In this document: piece after piece, positions 39,022-48,158 of the stretch
Layout of the letters: every line of letters begins with the position of its first letter
Position numbering within the stretch: position 1 is the stretch's first letter
NCBI GenBank assembly: GCA_024398135.1
Contig: CP073750.1
Coordinates: 3,286,001 to 3,350,000, forward strand
Source: a bacterium SCSIO 12643
GTDB lineage: Bacteria; Bacteroidota; Bacteroidia; Flavobacteriales_G; Salibacteraceae
Reading direction: 5' to 3'
DNA: 64,000 nt
Program-made: the position numbers and the translations under genes
The notes under the pieces: generated by a model
Seen by the model: only the letters and a program-made list of their open reading frames with translations
The model's database searches: none
What the model was told of the DNA's origin: nothing

Positions 39022-41367
39022 TTATTTTTTCTCTTCAGCTCTTTTGGATCTTTGCATCGGATTTTCTCCAACTGATTCGTATTTGTACTGTTTCTTGGCT
39101 TTATACAAATCAAATCTTGAAGGTTGAATTCTTGGCGGCCAATAATTATTGGAGCGATCCACATCTGCAGTTTCTAAATAAGGGTCTAATGTTATTCTTA
39201 CCACTTCTTGATTGAACCAAAATAACTTAGTGGTCGTGGTCCCTTTTTTCCTCCAGATTTCAGCAGGAATTTTCACCACTTCCTTGCTTCCGTCAATAAA
39301 CTCAAATTCTAAAATGATAGGCATCACTAAACCACCTACTAATTCGAAACTCAGACTATAGTAGTTTGTATTGGTATCTAATAAAGCAATCTCCTCATCA
39401 GATAATCTTTGCTTAAACTTTTCATAGTTTTCCAAATCAAAAATGTCATAGCTATAGATGTTGCGCTTATCGTAAAAATCTTTCATAGTAGAGTCTTGTT
39501 CCACGATAGAAGGTGCTAATTCAGCATTTCTAATCTGTCCAATACCTTTTTCTTTGGAAGCATCTTCCTGACGTTGATTCTCTTTGTCGATTTTTGGATC
39601 TTGTGTATTTACCTTATACCATTTTACATCAGATAAAGCGATATCCACATTGTCTATCGTATAATACCATCCTCTCCAGAACCAATCTAAATCAACTGCT
39701 GAAGCATCTTCCATTGTTCTAAAGAAATCGGCAGGAGTAGGGTGTTTAAAAGCCCATCTTTCCGCATAGGTCTTGAATGCATAATCAAATAATTCACGGC
39801 CCATGATAGTTTCTCTCAGAATATTTAAAGAAGTGGCAGTCTTGGCATATGCATTATTTCCGAATTGAATCAACGATTCGGAATTAGTCATAATCGGAAC
39901 CATTTGACTTTGATCACTTCTCATGTAAGGAACAATATTTTGAGCAGGACCTCTTCTTGAAGGATAGTTTTTATCCCACTCTTGTTCGGTTAAGTATTGA
40001 ACAAAAGTATTGAGACCTTCATCCATCCAGGTCCATTGACGCTCATCAGAATTGATAATCATTGGAAAGAAATTGTGACCTACTTCATGAATAATCACAG
40101 ACTGCATACCGTGTTTTGTGCTTTCTGAATAGGTGCCATCCGGTTGAGGTCTACCACCATTGAAGCAGATCATTGGATATTCCATACCGATCCATTTTGA
40201 ATGCACTGAGATAGCCACCGGATAGATATAATCTACGGTATATTTTGAATAGGTTTCGATAGTATGCGCAACAATTCGTGTAGAATATTGTTCCCATAAC
40301 GGGTTTCCTTCTTTAGGGTAATAACTCATAGCCATTACCGTTTTACCACCGACTTTTACACCCATAGCATCCCAAATAAACTTTTTGGAGGAAGCGAATG
40401 CAAAATCTCGAACATTCTCAGCGTAGAATGTCCAGGTTTTGGTATCAGAAACATGTTCTTTTTCAGCTTTTTCAGCTTCTTCTTGCGTTACAATTAGAAC
40501 TGGAGTATCTGATGTTTTAGCTTTTTCCAACCTTTTTCTCTGCGTACCGGTAAGAACTGAGGAGGCATTTTGCAATGATCCTGTGGCTGCTACCACGTGA
40601 TCTTTTGGTGCCGTAATACTCACTTTATAATTTCCAAAAGTTAATGCAAATTCACCACCGCCAATGAATTGTTTATTTTGCCAACCTTCAACTTCATTAT
40701 ATACAGCCATTCTTGGATAGAACTGTGCAATCGTATACAGATAATTATCATTTTCTTTAAAATACTCATAACCACTTCTACCACCAATTTCCATACGGTT
40801 ATTGATGTTGTACCACCATTTGATAGAAAAACTCATTTTGCTTCCTGGTTTTAAAGGTGTAGGAAGATCAATGCGCATCATAGTTTTATTGATGGTATAT
40901 TTTAACTCTTTTCCATTGCTTGATTTGATTTCAGTTAAATTAAAACCACCATCAAAGTTATTTTGGAGTTTCTTCATGTCTTTAAAGCTCATGCCGTTTT
41001 CTCCTATTGTCTTTTGATTGATAAGTTTTGTATCCGAATCCTGAGCACGCATATTTTGATCCAATTGGATCCACAAATAGGTCAATTCATCTTTTGAATT
41101 ATTATGATAGGTGATAACCTCTTCACCCGTGATTTTTTGATTTTTATCATCCAAAACCACTTTGATTACATAATCGGCTTGTTGCTGGAAATATTCTGAC
41201 CCTGGGGCACCGGAAGCTGTTCTATACATATTGGGCCCGGGAAGTTCTTCCTTTAACTGTTTGAATTTATCAGAGCTATAAGGAGTAGAATTTTTAATTG
41301 CATTTTGGCCATGTACAGAGGTGTAAGCGACACAAAATAAAGTGATTACATAAATGATTTTTTTCAT
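39022..41367 (-). CDS. M1 family metallopeptidase
   Basis: 781 residues with a signal peptide ending near VHGQ (about residue 21). The zinc site is HEVGH, followed after 18 residues by the third-ligand Glu in WMDEGLNTF, exactly the M1 gluzincin spacing. The upstream substrate-recognition motif is GMEYP, a variant of GAMEN. The N-terminal beta domain occupies about 45-250. M1 enzymes remove N-terminal residues from peptides; this exported form probably degrades peptides in the periplasm or outside the cell. A DUF6702 gene lies 105 bases upstream on the same strand. Confidence 0.93.
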   Translation of the reverse strand: MKKIIYVITLFCVAYTSVHGQNAIKNSTPYSSDKFKQLKEELPGPNMYRTASGAPGSEYFQQQADYVIKVVLDDKNQKITGEEVITYHNNSKDELTYLWIQLDQNMRAQDSDTKLINQKTIGENGMSFKDMKKLQNNFDGGFNLTEIKSSNGKELKYTINKTMMRIDLPTPLKPGSKMSFSIKWWYNINNRMEIGGRSGYEYFKENDNYLYTIAQFYPRMAVYNEVEGWQNKQFIGGGEFALTFGNYKVSITAPKDHVVAATGSLQNASSVLTGTQRKRLEKAKTSDTPVLIVTQEEAEKAEKEHVSDTKTWTFYAENVRDFAFASSKKFIWDAMGVKVGGKTVMAMSYYPKEGNPLWEQYSTRIVAHTIETYSKYTVDYIYPVAISVHSKWIGMEYPMICFNGGRPQPDGTYSESTKHGMQSVIIHEVGHNFFPMIINSDERQWTWMDEGLNTFVQYLTEQEWDKNYPSRRGPAQNIVPYMRSDQSQMVPIMTNSESLIQFGNNAYAKTATSLNILRETIMGRELFDYAFKTYAERWAFKHPTPADFFRTMEDASAVDLDWFWRGWYYTIDNVDIALSDVKWYKVNTQDPKIDKENQRQEDASKEKGIGQIRNAELAPSIVEQDSTMKDFYDKRNIYSYDIFDLENYEKFKQRLSDEEIALLDTNTNYYSLSFELVGGLVMPIILEFEFIDGSKEVVKIPAEIWRKKGTTTTKLFWFNQEVVRITLDPYLETADVDRSNNYWPPRIQPSRFDLYKAKKQYKYESVGENPMQRSKRAEEKK

Positions 41368-41472
41368 AAGCTGAATTTATCAGCTGACAAAGAAAAAATT
41401 ATTAATGAAATACAATCATAAATAGATGTAATTTATGATTATAGTATGATAAAAGGTTCGAGGGCTTTGGTT

Positions 41473-42039
41473 TTAATCCTTGAGTATCCAGGTCGCATTA
41501 TTTTTTTCGATACTTAATAGTTCTTTCCCAGTGATTTGAGGGGATTTGAATTCAATAATGTTTTGCTGTCCTTTAATGAGGTGATTTAGTAATTGAAAAT
41601 GAACAGAAAAACTTGAAAACTCAGGTAAATCGGTAAATTCAAAAAATATAATGGTTCGATCCGGATTACTTTGTGTTGGAAGATATTGAGGAGATTTTAT
41701 AACTATCCCATCAATAATTACTGATAATTTCTGACTTACGTATTCTTGAATCAATGCTTCGTTTTCTTTTGGTAAATTTTCCTGTCCTAAAAAGAATTTT
41801 TCAGGTTTAAGTTCAAGATTAATAGCTTTTTCTAAATCATCGGTAAAAACTTCAATTGAAAAAGTCACACGGTGTTCCTGAGGTTTATATTCGATTTCAG
41901 TATATGACACATGGTAAGGATGTGGTGCAAAGCCAGAAAACGCAAGGAAGATTAGTAATAAAAGTCCTCCAAATGTCATTTTTTGAGTATTTACACCATG
42001 GAATACCCGTTTATCAAGTTTTTGGTTGAAATCCCACAT
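41473..42039 (-). CDS. DUF6702 family exported protein
   Basis: 188 residues. The core begins APHPYHVSYTEIEYKPQEH and continues as a beta-rich domain typical of DUF6702. A hydrophobic segment at about 22-40 (FGGLLLLIFLAFSGF) acts as a signal or anchor. The start may be the ATG at 42039 or an internal one at 41979. A TAAATTTG box on the minus strand (42059-42066) lies about 20 bases from the first, which favours it. Function is unknown. The order DUF6702 then M1 peptidase on one strand suggests one unit with the peptidase. Confidence 0.75.
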   Translation of the reverse strand: MWDFNQKLDKRVFHGVNTQKMTFGGLLLLIFLAFSGFAPHPYHVSYTEIEYKPQEHRVTFSIEVFTDDLEKAINLELKPEKFFLGQENLPKENEALIQEYVSQKLSVIIDGIVIKSPQYLPTQSNPDRTIIFFEFTDLPEFSSFSVHFQLLNHLIKGQQNIIEFKSPQITGKELLSIEKNNATWILKD

Positions 42040-42081
42040 AATCGCTTTATTTTGTGGCCAAATTTATACGAATAAAACAAA

Positions 42082-43290
42082 ATGTCCATGTTTAAAAAAA
42101 TTGCTTTAATTGGTGCAGCTGCATTTTCAATGTTAGGAAATGTAGAAGCGCAAAATGCAGATACCGTTCGAAATGTTGAAGACGGTGGTTATTTATTTAC
42201 AATTCAAAACAGTATAGAAGCTACTGATGTAAAAAATCAATATAGATCAGGAACTTGTTGGAGTTTTTCTGCGTTATCATTTTTTGAATCGGAGATAGAA
42301 AGAATGGGAAATGGTAGATATAATCTATCTGAAATGTTTGTGGTTTGGCATACGTATTCTGACAAAGCGAAAAAGACTGTTAGAATGTATGGGGAATTGA
42401 ATTTTGGTCCAGGAGGAGCATTCCACGATGTGATTTATGTGATGAAACATTATGGGATGGTTCCGGATACAATCTACACTGGATTGAATTATGGTACTGA
42501 AAAACATATTCACGCTGAGATGGACCATGTGCTGAAAGCAATGGTTGATGCTGTTGTAGAAAATCCAAATAAGAAATTATCTACCGCATGGCATCCTGCA
42601 ATCGAAGGAACGTTAGATGCATATTTGGGAGAGTTGCCTACAGAGTTTACCTATGAGGGAAAATCTTATACGCCACAAAGTTTTCTGGAAAAAACAGGCT
42701 TAAATCCTGATGATTATGTAGCTATTACCTCTTTTAATCACCATCCATATTATACAGAATTTCCAATTGCGGTAGCTGATAACTGGCTGTGGAAAGAGTT
42801 TTATAATTTACCATTAGATGAAATGATGGAGGTTATGGATAATGCTTTGAAAAATGATTATTCTATTGCCTGGGCTGCAGATGTAAGTGAGAAAGGATTC
42901 TCATTTAGAGATAGATTAGCTATTGTTCCGGAGGATATCAATAATATCGAAGTAAAGGGAAAGGATAACAAAAACTTTAGTGATGCAGGTGCGGAGAAAA
43001 AAGGATCTGCATTTGATGCTCCAGTAAAAGAATTGGTGATAACTCAAGAGAACAGACAAGAAGCTTACGACAATCAATCAACTACGGATGATCATGGTAT
43101 GCATATTACTGGATTGGCAACAGATCAGTTTGGTACCAAGTATTACATCGTGAAAAACTCCTGGGGAACAAAGTACAGCGATGGTTACTTCTTTGCTTCT
43201 GATGCGTATGTAAGATATAAGACGATGAACATTTTGGTTCATAAAGATGCTATTCCTAAAGCGATTAAAAAGAAGCTGGGAATCAAATAA
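42082..43290 (+). CDS. Exported C1B-type cysteine peptidase (bleomycin hydrolase/PepC-like)
   Basis: 402 residues with a signal peptide ending VEAQ (about residue 24). The papain-type catalytic set is intact: Cys59 in GTCWSFSA, His338 in DDHGMHITG, and Asn359 in VKNSWG. The arrangement and length match the bleomycin hydrolase/aminopeptidase C family, which normally acts as a cytoplasmic aminopeptidase; many Bacteroidota members are exported, as this one appears to be. A DUF2911 gene follows on the same strand after 110 bases. A perfect 24-base palindrome at the 3' end overlaps the stop codon and may terminate transcription. Confidence 0.92.
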   Translation: MSMFKKIALIGAAAFSMLGNVEAQNADTVRNVEDGGYLFTIQNSIEATDVKNQYRSGTCWSFSALSFFESEIERMGNGRYNLSEMFVVWHTYSDKAKKTVRMYGELNFGPGGAFHDVIYVMKHYGMVPDTIYTGLNYGTEKHIHAEMDHVLKAMVDAVVENPNKKLSTAWHPAIEGTLDAYLGELPTEFTYEGKSYTPQSFLEKTGLNPDDYVAITSFNHHPYYTEFPIAVADNWLWKEFYNLPLDEMMEVMDNALKNDYSIAWAADVSEKGFSFRDRLAIVPEDINNIEVKGKDNKNFSDAGAEKKGSAFDAPVKELVITQENRQEAYDNQSTTDDHGMHITGLATDQFGTKYYIVKNSWGTKYSDGYFFASDAYVRYKTMNILVHKDAIPKAIKKKLGIK

Positions 43291-43308
43291 GATAGGCCTA
43301 TCTTATTT
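43285..43308. repeat. Perfect 24-base palindrome over the C1 peptidase stop codon
   Basis: The 10-base arm AAATAAGATA (43285-43294) is separated by GGCC from its exact complement (43299-43308). The stop codon TAA (43288-43290) lies in the left arm. It could fold as an AT-rich hairpin or bind a dimeric protein. No T run follows, so classical termination is uncertain. Confidence 0.55.
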
Positions 43309-43400
43309 AGGATCAAATATTGAAATAGATTGAAGAATAGTCGTGGGTAAGTCATTTTGATTTACCCACATTAATTTACTTAGCCTTAAAATTTAGAAAG

Positions 43401-44546
43401 ATGAAAAAACTGGTTTTCATAGCGTTTGTAGGTGTTTTGGCTTTGATTCAAAATAATGCATTCGCGCAAAAGATTACATCTCCTCCTAGTGGTGATAATC
43501 AAAAAGCTTCGGTGACTCAGTATATGGGGTTTGTGGAAGTGACGATTACATATAATAGTCCTGATGTTCATGGTCCAAAAGGTGAAGATAGAACAGGAAA
43601 GATTTGGGGAGAGTTAGTTCCTTACGGAACAAAGAATTTACATTTTGGTTATAGCTCAGAAGAAAACCCTTCTCCTTGGAGAGCAGGAGCTAATGAAAAT
43701 ACCACAATCTCATTTTCTGAGGATGTATTGATTAATGGAAATAGATTAGAGGCAGGCACGTATGGTCTGTTTATGGAACCTGGAGAGAAAGAGTGGGTGA
43801 TCATATTTTCGAAAAATTCTACTTCCTGGGGCGCATATTTTTACAAAAAGAGCGAAGATGCACTACGTATTACGGTTACTCCGAAGAAAACAGATTTTCA
43901 TGAGTTTCTGACATATGAATTTACCGAAAGAAAGCTAGAATCTTGTAAAGCCTGGATGAAATGGGAGCATTTGGGTGTTAATTTCAAAGTTGAAATTCCA
44001 GACGTAACGGAGTTATACTTAAATAAAATGCGTCAGGAATTAAGGTCCGATGCTGGATTTCAATGGCAAAATTGGGTGACTGCCGCAAATTTCTGTGTTC
44101 AAAACAAAACAAACCTGGATGAAGCTTTGACCTGGGCAACGGTTGCTATTGAAGGTAAGTATGTCGGGGAAGTAAACTTTACAACACTTCAGACCAAAGG
44201 ATTGGTGCTTTTGGCAATGGGAGATTATGAAAAAGCCAGTGCATATATTTTAAAGGCTGTAAAGCATCCAACTGCAAGTTCTGGTAAAGTACATCAGTTT
44301 GGAAGAGGATTGATCAAAAAAGGTTATAACGAATTAGCGATGGAGGTTTTTAAAGCGAACTATAAGAAGAACAATGGAGCCTGGCCAACTAATGTGGGTA
44401 TGGCTAGAGGTTATTCAGCGTTAGGACAGTATTCGACTGCTGCTAAATATGTTAAGAAGGCTTTGAAGATAGTTCCGGATGAGGGTAATAAGCAGAATTT
44501 ACAAAAAGCTTTGATATTGCTTAAAGAAGGAAAAGACATCAATTAA
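43401..44546 (+). CDS. DUF2911 protein with C-terminal TPR-like region
   Basis: 381 residues. A signal peptide (MKKLVFIAFVGVLALIQNNAFAQ) is followed by the DUF2911 domain (about 28-175): VTITYNSPDVHGPKG, YGTKNLHFGYSSEENPSPWRAGANENT, and ALRITV. The C-terminal half (about 210-380) is helical with TPR-like units, e.g. ALTWATVAIEGKYVG and MGDYEKASAYILKAVKH. The function of DUF2911 is unknown, though it is widespread in Bacteroidota. The protein is probably periplasmic. A strong terminator follows at 44565. Confidence 0.87.
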   Translation: MKKLVFIAFVGVLALIQNNAFAQKITSPPSGDNQKASVTQYMGFVEVTITYNSPDVHGPKGEDRTGKIWGELVPYGTKNLHFGYSSEENPSPWRAGANENTTISFSEDVLINGNRLEAGTYGLFMEPGEKEWVIIFSKNSTSWGAYFYKKSEDALRITVTPKKTDFHEFLTYEFTERKLESCKAWMKWEHLGVNFKVEIPDVTELYLNKMRQELRSDAGFQWQNWVTAANFCVQNKTNLDEALTWATVAIEGKYVGEVNFTTLQTKGLVLLAMGDYEKASAYILKAVKHPTASSGKVHQFGRGLIKKGYNELAMEVFKANYKKNNGAWPTNVGMARGYSALGQYSTAAKYVKKALKIVPDEGNKQNLQKALILLKEGKDIN

Positions 44547-44564
44547 TAGTTTATTAATGAATTG

Positions 44565-44591
44565 AAAAAGGCGCCTTAGGGCGCCTTTTTT
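44565..44591 (+). terminator. Rho-independent terminator after the DUF2911 gene
   Basis: An 11-bp perfect stem (AAAAAGGCGCC and its complement) around a four-base loop, then TTTTTT. It lies 18 bases after the DUF2911 stop codon. Confidence 0.93.
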
Positions 44592-44776
44592 GTTTTTGAT
44601 AAAGAATATTTACCCTAAGATAGCGAGTTGAAAAAGTGATTTTAAATATTGGATCGTTGTTTTTAAATATTTGGTAATGATGGTTATTTTGAGCTTTTTG
44701 TTTTGTTGAAAATGATTTTTATGCTCAATCTATTTAATTAAATGGTCAATTTTAATTTGATTGACAAATTATTGAT

Positions 44777-44805
44777 TTGTAATCTAAAATCTTGATCTAC
44801 ATTTG
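44777..44805 (+). promoter_or_regulatory. Predicted promoter for the dienelactone hydrolase-like gene
   Basis: TTG at 44777-44779, 18 bases, then TACATTTG at 44798-44805. This matches the Bacteroidota consensus, and the start codon follows 21 bases later, implying a short leader. Confidence 0.6.
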
Positions 44806-44826
44806 TTTTGATAAAAACACTACACC

Positions 44827-45627
44827 ATGAAAATAAAGTATTTATTAACAGCAGTTATTCTCCCACTAACTATTACGTTATATGCTGGAGAAAAAGGGGA
44901 GGGTTCTTCTAATTCATATTCAGAAGAACGTGCTACAACATCTACGTTTGATGAGAGTGTTGGAGAGATGATTTCATTCTCAATACCACAAGAACATCCA
45001 GGAAGTGCTTATCTAATCAGAGCAGAAAAGCCTACAAATAATTGGTTATTTATCTACCATGATCGCTGGGGGTTAAGTCTTGAAGTAAAAGAAGAGGCGT
45101 ATACCTTATGGAAAGATTTAGGTAATGTAAATGTGATGGCTATTGACTTATATGATGGAAAGGTTGCCAAAAGCAGTAGCCAGGCTATGCGTTTTTTAAT
45201 GTCTAGTCAATACAATAGAAATGTATCTATTATAAAAGGAGCGATTGCTTATGTTGGAGAAGACGCAAAAATAGGTTCTTTGGGTTGGAGTGCTGGTGGC
45301 GCATGGTCTCTACAAACAGCAATTTATGCCGGAGATAAAGATGTTGCCTGTGTGGTATATTATGGTATGCCTGAGTATGATGTAGATAAATTGAAAAAAA
45401 TTAAGACGGATGTCTTAGCTATTTTTGCTGACATGGATACTTGGATTACGCCAAATTTAGCGTCTCGTTTCCAAAGTCAAATGGAAGAAGCCGGTAAAGA
45501 ATTGAGAGAGATTGAGTATAAAGGAACCGGAGGTTTTGCCAATAAAAACTCTGACAAATACAACTATGAGAATGCTAAAGATGCATATGCTCAGGTATTG
45601 ACATACTTAAATTCAAGATATCAATAG
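44827..45627 (+). CDS. Dienelactone hydrolase-like protein, catalytic His apparently lost
   Basis: 266 residues with a signal peptide ending near LYAG (about residue 18). The alpha/beta hydrolase frame matches the dienelactone hydrolase family: WLFIYHDRWGLS, a nucleophile elbow GWSAGG with Ser155 in place of the usual Cys, and an acid in IFADMDTWI (Asp204). At the position of the catalytic His (family pattern GAGHAF) the sequence reads GTGGF, residues 233-237, so the His appears replaced by Gly, with one residue missing. The protein may be inactive, use a different base, or serve a binding role. It is flanked by its own promoter and terminator. Confidence 0.8.
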   Translation: MKIKYLLTAVILPLTITLYAGEKGEGSSNSYSEERATTSTFDESVGEMISFSIPQEHPGSAYLIRAEKPTNNWLFIYHDRWGLSLEVKEEAYTLWKDLGNVNVMAIDLYDGKVAKSSSQAMRFLMSSQYNRNVSIIKGAIAYVGEDAKIGSLGWSAGGAWSLQTAIYAGDKDVACVVYYGMPEYDVDKLKKIKTDVLAIFADMDTWITPNLASRFQSQMEEAGKELREIEYKGTGGFANKNSDKYNYENAKDAYAQVLTYLNSRYQ

Positions 45628-45649
45628 AATACAAAAAGTTTAATTAGGT

Positions 45650-45686
45650 AATGCTCAATGTCGTTATGATGTTGGGCATTTTTTTT
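45650..45686 (+). terminator. Rho-independent terminator after the hydrolase-like gene
   Basis: The stem AATGCTCAA pairs with TTGGGCATT, with one G-U wobble, and is followed by a run of eight T (45679-45686). It lies 22 bases after the stop codon. Confidence 0.8.
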
Positions 45687-45737
45687 GAAATCTTAACCTT
45701 GTGTGATAACTTTACGTTTATTAGATAAAAGAAAGTT

Positions 45738-46346
45738 ATGCGTTCTGCTTTATTGATAATCATTTTTGTGGGTATTCACTTTAGTTTTATGGATGTAAAT
45801 CCAGAACAGAAAGCCTATAACCATATTCGAAATATTAAGAAAGGTGTCGTTCTGGTCAGATTGCATACGGATGATGCTGTCGTGGAACAAATGAGGAAGT
45901 TAAGTCAGCAGAAAACTTTAAAACGCAAGCTGGCTGAAATAGAGAAAAAGAATACGGAGATTTATAAGGCATTGAATACCGCTTATACGTTTGGAGAGAT
46001 ACGATTCTTCTATGCAAGAAATAGTAAAGATGTAAGAGAAGGAAATTTTGAGGGTATATTTTTAGGCGCAGATCTTACTATAGATTCGAGCATTACAATT
46101 CCTCAAAATGTTCCAATCTACATCTTAGATGTTGGAGACATCTATTTTGACGCAATCAGTGGACATATGGAAGGGGTAGTGGTGATGAATAATGAGTTCA
46201 AACCGTTGGAAAAACCTTTCCCTTTTTATGTGCGAAAAAGAAGTGGAATGGCGATCATCAAAAGAACAGATCTGGATATTGCTATGCTCCTGAATAAAAA
46301 CTTTGAGGAGTTCTATTCGAGAGCAACATCACAACCTTCGCATTAA
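45738..46346 (+). CDS. Hypothetical secreted or membrane-anchored protein
   Basis: 202 residues, not recognised. The first 20 residues (SALLIIIFVGIHFSF) look like a signal peptide or anchor. The next region (about 25-85) is helical and charged, with QMRKLSQQKTLKRKLAEIEKKN as a possible short coiled coil. The rest is beta-rich, with segments such as VPIYILDVGDIYFDAISGHM and KPFPFYVRKRSGMAIIK. No catalytic motif or metal site is evident. It is flanked by the terminator of the previous gene and by the convergent aroE, so it is probably monocistronic. Clean reading frame and codon use like its neighbours argue that it is real. Confidence 0.65.
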   Translation: MRSALLIIIFVGIHFSFMDVNPEQKAYNHIRNIKKGVVLVRLHTDDAVVEQMRKLSQQKTLKRKLAEIEKKNTEIYKALNTAYTFGEIRFFYARNSKDVREGNFEGIFLGADLTIDSSITIPQNVPIYILDVGDIYFDAISGHMEGVVVMNNEFKPLEKPFPFYVRKRSGMAIIKRTDLDIAMLLNKNFEEFYSRATSQPSH

Positions 46347-46355
46347 ACCAGAGAT

Positions 46356-47081
46356 TTATTTATTCCAAATCTTCCAGCTTTCTTCTGCCTGTTGATGTAA
46401 CATTTCCAAACCATTTTGAACATTACATCCTTTATTTTCAGCTAAAGAAAGAAACTTCGTTTTTTCCGGATTATAAATCAAATCGTATACAAAGTGGTTC
46501 TCTGTTAAGAACTCATATGGAATGTCCGGAGCCTCATCTTCGTTAGGATACATACCTACAGGAGTGGTATTGATGATCAAATTGTATTGTTCAAAAATTC
46601 GTTTGGTCAACCCTTTGTAGGTTAAATCACCAACACGTGTATTTCTGGAGACTACCAGATAGGGAATACCCATAACTTCTAAAGCTCCTTTAATAGCAGA
46701 GGCACCACCACCTGTACCTAGTACGATAGCTGCTGCTCTTTTATACCCAATTTGGTCACGAAGAGACTTTCTAAAACCTAATAAATCAGTATTATAACCA
46801 ATCAATTTGCCGCCTTCAACTTTAATGGTATTTACGGCTTTAGCTCTGGAAACCAATGGATCCATTTCATCCATAAATCGCATGACTCTTTTCTTGTACG
46901 GAATAGTGATATTTACACCAGCAAGATTGTGATCCTGAATGAGCTTTCTCAGGTCATTAATATCATCTAATTCGAAAGCTTTGTATGTTGCTTCAATGCC
47001 CTCTTTTTCAAATTTATCTGTAAAATACTTTGGAGAAAAAGTATGAGATAGTGATTGTCCTATTAAACCGTAATTTTTCAT
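46356..47081 (-). CDS. aroE: Shikimate dehydrogenase
   Basis: 241 residues, slightly shorter than the E. coli enzyme. It reduces 3-dehydroshikimate to shikimate with NADPH in aromatic amino acid synthesis. The substrate-binding start YGLIGQSLSHTFSP, the catalytic Lys in GVNITIPYKK, the Asp in GYNTDLLGF and the Rossmann loop VLGTGGGASAI are all present, as is NTTPVGMYP. It overlaps the start of the gene by 4 bases with the end of the upstream popT (DUF368) gene on the same strand, so the two are probably translationally coupled. Confidence 0.94.
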   Translation of the reverse strand: MKNYGLIGQSLSHTFSPKYFTDKFEKEGIEATYKAFELDDINDLRKLIQDHNLAGVNITIPYKKRVMRFMDEMDPLVSRAKAVNTIKVEGGKLIGYNTDLLGFRKSLRDQIGYKRAAAIVLGTGGGASAIKGALEVMGIPYLVVSRNTRVGDLTYKGLTKRIFEQYNLIINTTPVGMYPNEDEAPDIPYEFLTENHFVYDLIYNPEKTKFLSLAENKGCNVQNGLEMLHQQAEESWKIWNK

Positions 47082-48091
47082 GATTTTGAAGATGAAATTC
47101 TTTCAAGTAAAAAAATGATCAGGAAGCCAAAAACAAAGAGCCCAATTGAAGCTCCAATTTGTGTTGGTTTTTCTGTAAGTCCTAGTAAAATATCGTTTTC
47201 AGTAAGAATTGAGAAGTCTGCATTAGGAAGTACGTTTTCTTGTACTAAAGGAACCACTTTTTCATTTGGCTCGCCTTCGTGTTTCACAAACACTTCAATT
47301 GTTTTTTTCCACGGCCAAACCTTATTTAAAGAACCAATTAAAAATCCGGTTAGCAGTGCTAAAGTTCGGTTTTGGTATTTTTCAAACATCCATTTTAGGA
47401 TTCTGGAAAAACTAAGAAGCCCAACAACTCCCCCGATAGCAAAAATTCCTAAATCAATACCATTGGTTAAAATGATGGTGAAGTCCATGGCTTTTAGCGC
47501 GTCAAGAATTGTACTTACTTTACCAAGAATTAAATGGTAAGCACCCAAAAGGAGTAAAATAAAACTTCCGGAAATTCCCGGTAGTATCATGGCTACAAAT
47601 GCCAGAACACCAGAAAGGAATAAATACCACATAGTATCTGGTCCCTGCGCTGGGGAGATCACTGTAATTAAAAATGAAATGACCGCACCAATGATTAATG
47701 CTAAACTTTTGCCTAAATCCCAATCCGAAACGCGACTACCAATAAGCCAAACGGAAGCTAAGATAAGTCCAAAGAAAAATGCCCAAACCAGTACTGGTTC
47801 GTGTTGAATCAGGTAATTAAAAATCTTAGCCAGTGATAAAATACTGATTGCAATACCCAAGACCAAAGACATTAGAAATTTTCCATTGATGGCGTTAAAG
47901 GCCGCAGCAAAACCTTCTTTACGAAGAGTTTGAATGACTCCAACGTTTAATGAAGTTAAGGTATTAATAAGTTCTTCATAAATACCCGCAATAAGTGCAA
48001 TTGTTCCACCAGAAACTCCAGGCACAACATCAGCAGCTCCCATGGCTAATCCCTTTAAAGAAATTATAGCATAATCTTTAAGACTTCTCAT
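47078..48091 (-). CDS. popT: DUF368 polyprenyl-phosphate transporter (PopT-type)
   Basis: 337 residues with about eight to nine hydrophobic segments. The signature LKGLAMGAADVVPGVSGGTIALIAGIYEEL near the N-terminus (MGAADVVPGVSGGT) and the internal repeat MILPGISGSFILLLLGAY define DUF368. Members named PopT recycle undecaprenyl phosphate across the inner membrane, supplying the lipid carrier for peptidoglycan and other glycans. The symbol is from family membership. It is followed by aroE with a 4-base overlap; a CAAAACTA element (48131-48138, TAGTTTTG on the minus strand) lies about 40 bases upstream. Confidence 0.88.
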   Translation of the reverse strand: MRSLKDYAIISLKGLAMGAADVVPGVSGGTIALIAGIYEELINTLTSLNVGVIQTLRKEGFAAAFNAINGKFLMSLVLGIAISILSLAKIFNYLIQHEPVLVWAFFFGLILASVWLIGSRVSDWDLGKSLALIIGAVISFLITVISPAQGPDTMWYLFLSGVLAFVAMILPGISGSFILLLLGAYHLILGKVSTILDALKAMDFTIILTNGIDLGIFAIGGVVGLLSFSRILKWMFEKYQNRTLALLTGFLIGSLNKVWPWKKTIEVFVKHEGEPNEKVVPLVQENVLPNADFSILTENDILLGLTEKPTQIGASIGLFVFGFLIIFLLERISSSKS

Positions 48092-48158
48092 AGACTAATT
48101 AAAATTGAATCACAAATTATCTGAAAATCACAAAACTAAATGAAATTAGCGTGAGCTA

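Noticed and set aside
47115-47540. Plus-strand ORF of 141 codons opposite popT
   Set aside because: Antisense shadow of the DUF368 gene, whose motifs are clear on the other strand.
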